From Streptomyces hygroscopicus subsp. hygroscopicus (lineage in GTDB: Bacteria; Actinomycetota; Actinomycetes; Streptomycetales; Streptomycetaceae): 64,000 nucleotides of DNA. The first letter of the stretch is position 1, and each line of letters opens with the position of its first letter. Location of the stretch: contig NZ_BSSM01000003.1 in NCBI RefSeq assembly GCF_030269125.1, positions 1 through 64,000 on the forward strand, written 5' to 3'. Positions 61,200 to 64,000 of the stretch are shown piece by piece. A model generated the notes under the pieces. The model saw only the letters and a program-made list of their open reading frames with translations, was not told the DNA's origin and did not search any database. Made by a program: the position numbers and the translations under genes.

Positions 61200-63138
61200 G
61201 CTTGCGCTGTCGTACGGCAATGTCGGCTGTGTGTGGGCTGGGGCGTGCCCCGACTGCTTGTGGGACTGTGCTGGAGCTGTTGCAACTGGCTCAAACAGCG
61301 CCGCGACCAGACGGTTTGTGCCCGCTGCCGTCGGATCCGGCATGTGGATGGCGATGGCCTGTGCCGCCCGTGCGCGATCGCGGTGCGGGAGGAGATCCGG
61401 TCCGGGATCGAGGCTGTTCTCCCGGCGCCGACCCAGCTGCACCTGTACGTACCGGGACTCGGCCAGCAGGGCGGACGGAACCTGCCGCGCCCGCGCGGTG
61501 CAGCCAGCCCCTGTCTCGGGCCCCGCGAGGTGCGTCGGCTGATCGATGATCCGCGGATTTGTCCGGCGGCGATGCGCGGGCAACACGCCCTGTTTCCCGT
61601 CCGGCGACGCCTTGAGCGCGAGCACGCCCGGCGGATCAGCGCCCGAACATGGCCCGAGGAAGCAGTCCTGCAGACACTCGCCGAGCAGCAGGCGGCGAAG
61701 GCCGGTCTGGCAGCCAACTGGCCGTACATGGCGATGCGGGTGATCCGGTGCGCGTTGGCGATCCGGGATGCAGAGGGTGAGGCTTTGGTCGCACCGGAGA
61801 TGCTCGACCAGGTGCGGCTGCCGCTGAAGGCGACCGCGGCCGAGATCCTCGACGAGGTTGGGATGCTGCGGCCGCGTGCGGCTCCGCCGCCGGCCTTGTG
61901 GCCGGTCGGCGCATGCGCGGACTGCGGGAGTTGGGGAATCACCACGGCTCGGTGCGGCGGCTGCGGCGAGTGGCGGCACAATCCCGGCCTCTACCCGCTC
62001 GGACCGTGTCCGCGCTGCCGTCGGCAGGGCCTGCCTCTGCACAAGCAAGGGCTGTGCCGCGGCTGCCTGGCCTACGTGCGGGAGTGCGGCACCGAGTTGG
62101 CCGCGGTGTCCTTCACGCAGCTCGCCTTCGCCGGGGTGCTCGCGCACCAGCTGAAGCGGCGGGCCGGGGAGCCGGGGTTCGTCGTGCACAAGCGGTCCGG
62201 CCCCGTCAGCCGCGCACGCGAACGAGCCCGGACGACGTTGGCGTCCAAGGAACAGGTGACACCGGCGCCGATGGATCCGGGACAGCTGACCCTGTTCACC
62301 ATGCCCCGCGCCTGGAAGCGCGAACAGCACATCGCTACCACGGCCCTGGCCCCGCTGCCGGCCCCGGCGCAGGAAGTGTCGGACACGTTCACCGCCGGCC
62401 ACCCGCGAACCTGGGTCGCCGACAATCGCAGTGTGGTGGGCGGCGCGGCCCTGGTCCTGCATACACTGCCGGCCCGGGTGGGCCCGCACGCGCCGATTGC
62501 TGAGCGTGATGTGCGCTCCCTGGCCGGGACGGTCCAGACGGGGGTTCCGGACCTGGGCGCGGAGCGGCGGGACAGGCACGACGAACGGGCCTGTACGAGC
62601 GGATCGCGCAGCTGCCCGAGCCGATGGCCGACCAGCTACGGGCTCGGATACGGGTCATGCGCGGTCGCGGCCGGTTCCAGCGTCCACCGACCGGCTACCG
62701 GCGCATCCGCCACTGTCTGCGCATCGCCTGGCCCGCCCTGACCTCCTGGGCCGCTGCCGGGAAATGCTTGCGACAGGTCACCGCCGACGATGTTCCGGGC
62801 CGAACTTGCCCGGCACCGGGGCAACGTGACCCGCGGACTGCTCAGCGTACTGCGCAGTATCTTCCGCGCCCTGAAGCAGGAGCAGCTGATCTTCCGCAAT
62901 CCCACCGCCGGGATACAGGCGTCCGCCGGAGTCCACCTGCCGCGGCCCCTGTCCAGCGACCGGCCGGCCGGTGTTCTGGACCGGCTGGACGGTCCCGCCG
63001 CCCGGCTCATCGTCGGCCTGGCCGCCATCCATGCCGTGCGTGCCGTGGAGATCGCCCGCCTCGACCTGGCCGATGCCGACTTGGCCCGGCGGACGCTGGC
63101 GGTGCCGAGGCAAGCACACGTACACCGTCTACCTCGCC
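61200..63138 (+). pseudogene. zinc-ribbon tyrosine recombinase, frameshifted and truncated
   Basis: The first two thirds (about 61270-62590) hold several CxxC pairs: TVCARCRRIRHVDGDGLCRP, GACADCGSWGITTARCGGCG and LGPCPRCRRQGLPLHKQGLC. A missing G near 62590 leads to LYERIAQLPEPMADQLRARI, and a further change near 62790 to LARHRGNVTRGLLSVLRSIF with the catalytic-domain start (LDGPAARLIVGLAAIHAVRA). It ends near 63138 at KHTYTVYLAP. The Arg/His/Tyr active-site region is missing, so it is dead. Its front is also truncated by the IS5-type scrap. Confidence 0.6.
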
Positions 63139-63389
63139 CCCAGTTCGCCTTCGTGCCGGTAGCCGACCCCGTTGAGCCGGCAGATCAACTCGGGCATGAC
63201 GGCATCCTCGGACACCACGATGTCGAGGTCGATGATCGGTTTGGCGGCGCGCCCGGGAACGGCTGTACTGCCGACATGCTCGATGGACACAGCCAGATCC
63301 GCGACGTGAGGTGCCAGTCGCTGCCGCAGATCCTCGAACTGCTCGGACCACCGGGGGTCGTAGTCACTGATCACGATCATGCCGGTCAT
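63129..63389 (-). pseudogene. GrpB-family protein, C-terminally truncated
   Basis: 86 residues: IVISDYDPRWSEQFEDLRQR, SIEHVGSTAVPGRAAKPIID and NGVGYRHEGELG, then the frame runs into the recombinase junction. GrpB/UPF0157 proteins are normally 170-190 residues with a nucleotidyltransferase-like fold; here the second half is absent. The truncation point coincides with the recombinase truncation. Confidence 0.8.
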
Positions 63390-63535
63390 ATCGACAGTCT
63401 CGCAGGATCGCCAGAGCCCATCGCACCCCGCAGGGATCCCTGGCTATGGCATACCGAGTCGTTGATGTCGCTCACTGTCTCCGCGAGATCGCTCAGCGAC
63501 GGGGCGTCTGTTCCTGCGGGAACGCACATGTGTGT

Positions 63536-64000
63536 TCACACCGGTGGCGCAAGCCGTTCGACGTCGGCCTCCAGCGGAATGTCGTCTGCCCAGGGCGGGT
63601 TTGCGCCGGGAACTGAACAGGTCAGGGCAGCGACGCGGACGGCGAAGGCGCAGGCGTCTGTGACGTCTTCGAGGCTCAGCGTGCTGAGTCGGCCGCCGAG
63701 GTGCCCGAGGGCGGCGAGGCGGTGCAGCAGACCTGCGGTGAAGGAGTCCCCCGCGCCGACCGTGTCGACGACGTCGACGGCCAGTGCCGGAACGGTGACG
63801 CGGAGGCCGTCGAGGGAGGCGAGGGCGCCGCGTCCGCCAAGGGTGATGACGACGAGGCGCGCACCGGCGGCGTGCCAAATGTCGCACGCTTGCTCCGGGC
63901 TGGTGCCGGGGAGGAGCACGGCGAGATCGTCCTCGCTGAGGCGGAGGACGTCGGCGAGGGCACACCAGTGGGGAAGCCGTTCGCGATAGGCGGAGGGCGG
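63536..64000 (-). CDS. PfkB-family carbohydrate kinase, 3' part
   Basis: The window holds the last ~154 residues; the start is beyond 64000. LSEDDLAVLLPGTSPEQACD, ARLVVITLGGRGALASLDGL and VVDTVGAGDSFTAGLLHRLA with the catalytic GAGD motif identify the family, which phosphorylates sugars or nucleosides with ATP. No neighbour on the visible side indicates the substrate; a fructokinase-like role is only a guess. Confidence 0.85.
   Translation of the reverse strand, partial: PPSAYRERLPHWCALADVLRLSEDDLAVLLPGTSPEQACDIWHAAGARLVVITLGGRGALASLDGLRVTVPALAVDVVDTVGAGDSFTAGLLHRLAALGHLGGRLSTLSLEDVTDACAFAVRVAALTCSVPGANPPWADDIPLEADVERLAPPV

Noticed and set aside
60678..62579. One long minus-strand frame covering the IS5-type scrap and the recombinase region
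   Set aside because: Only the part up to about 61165 is transposase; beyond that the translation is antisense of the zinc-ribbon recombinase.
1..64000. CRISPR array, rRNA genes, replication origin or telomere
   Set aside because: No regularly spaced repeats,no rRNA-like sequence and no terminal palindrome cluster was seen.

Overview
The window is very GC-rich, shows strong third-position GC bias, often starts genes with GTG or TTG, and is full of families typical of Streptomyces (MmyB-like XRE regulators, TetR regulators, CGNR zinc-finger protein, ISL3, IS4, IS21 and IS982 transposases). It most likely comes from a Streptomyces chromosome arm or a linear plasmid. No rRNA, tRNA, replication core, telomere or CRISPR array was seen. 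Gene decay is extreme: about a third of the recognisable genes are truncated, fused or frameshifted, and intact catabolic and regulatory cassettes sit between the debris. Many of the frameshifts are single-base, so some may be sequencing errors.

Layout. 1-5.1 kb: fragments, a decayed pair of small HTH genes, an unknown protein and a dead IS21. 5.3-13.1 kb: an alpha/beta hydrolase, a dead IS982, a GlxA-type regulator divergent from an HD / RidA / SnoaL-like cassette, and an SDR divergent from an XRE regulator. 13.2-16.2 kb: a graveyard with one intact TetR gene, a deleted copy of a hydrolase/monooxygenase operon, and a TetR/SDR pair that has lost both 5' ends. 16.4-18.5 kb: TetR plus amidase. 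18.5-19.6 kb: transposon debris. 20-24.1 kb: a cyclase gene followed by a tightly coupled hydrolase, flavin monooxygenase and esterase operon. 24.4-31.5 kb: a three-level nested insertion (ISL3 inside IS21 inside IS4) with two passenger genes. 31.5-33.6 kb: TetX-like monooxygenase and its TetR. 34.9-44.4 kb: an aromatic-degradation cluster (extradiol dioxygenase, flavoprotein hydroxylase, amidohydrolase, CoA ligase, fumarylacetoacetate hydrolase family protein) divergent from a TetR gene. 44.5-46.8 kb: more debris. 46.9-49.7 kb: MarR/OhrR-like regulator with two tandem esterases, one secreted. 50.5-53.2 kb: a broken ATPase, recombinase and NRPS remnants and an MBL-fold hydrolase. 53.2-58.2 kb: CGNR regulator and MFS exporter, a secreted YbhB-like protein and an XRE regulator. 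59-60.5 kb: intact TetR/SDR pair. 60.7-64 kb: dead IS, a dead recombinase, a truncated GrpB gene and the end of a PfkB kinase gene.

How it fits together. The best signal is a probable small regulon. Six copies of a 15-bp palindrome, CGGAnCnnnGnTCCG, occur as pairs spaced 25-27 bp in front of three loci: the TetR gene at 13.7 kb with its divergent remnant, the cyclase gene at 20 kb, and the hydrolase/monooxygenase/esterase operon at 21.3 kb. The remnant beside the TetR gene is itself a deleted paralogue of that operon. This suggests one TetR protein controls a catabolic or detoxification pathway spread over about 10 kb, and that the operon was once duplicated. Several other regulator/target pairs also carry visible palindromes: TetR/amidase, TetR/TetX-like, TetR/SDR and MarR/esterase.
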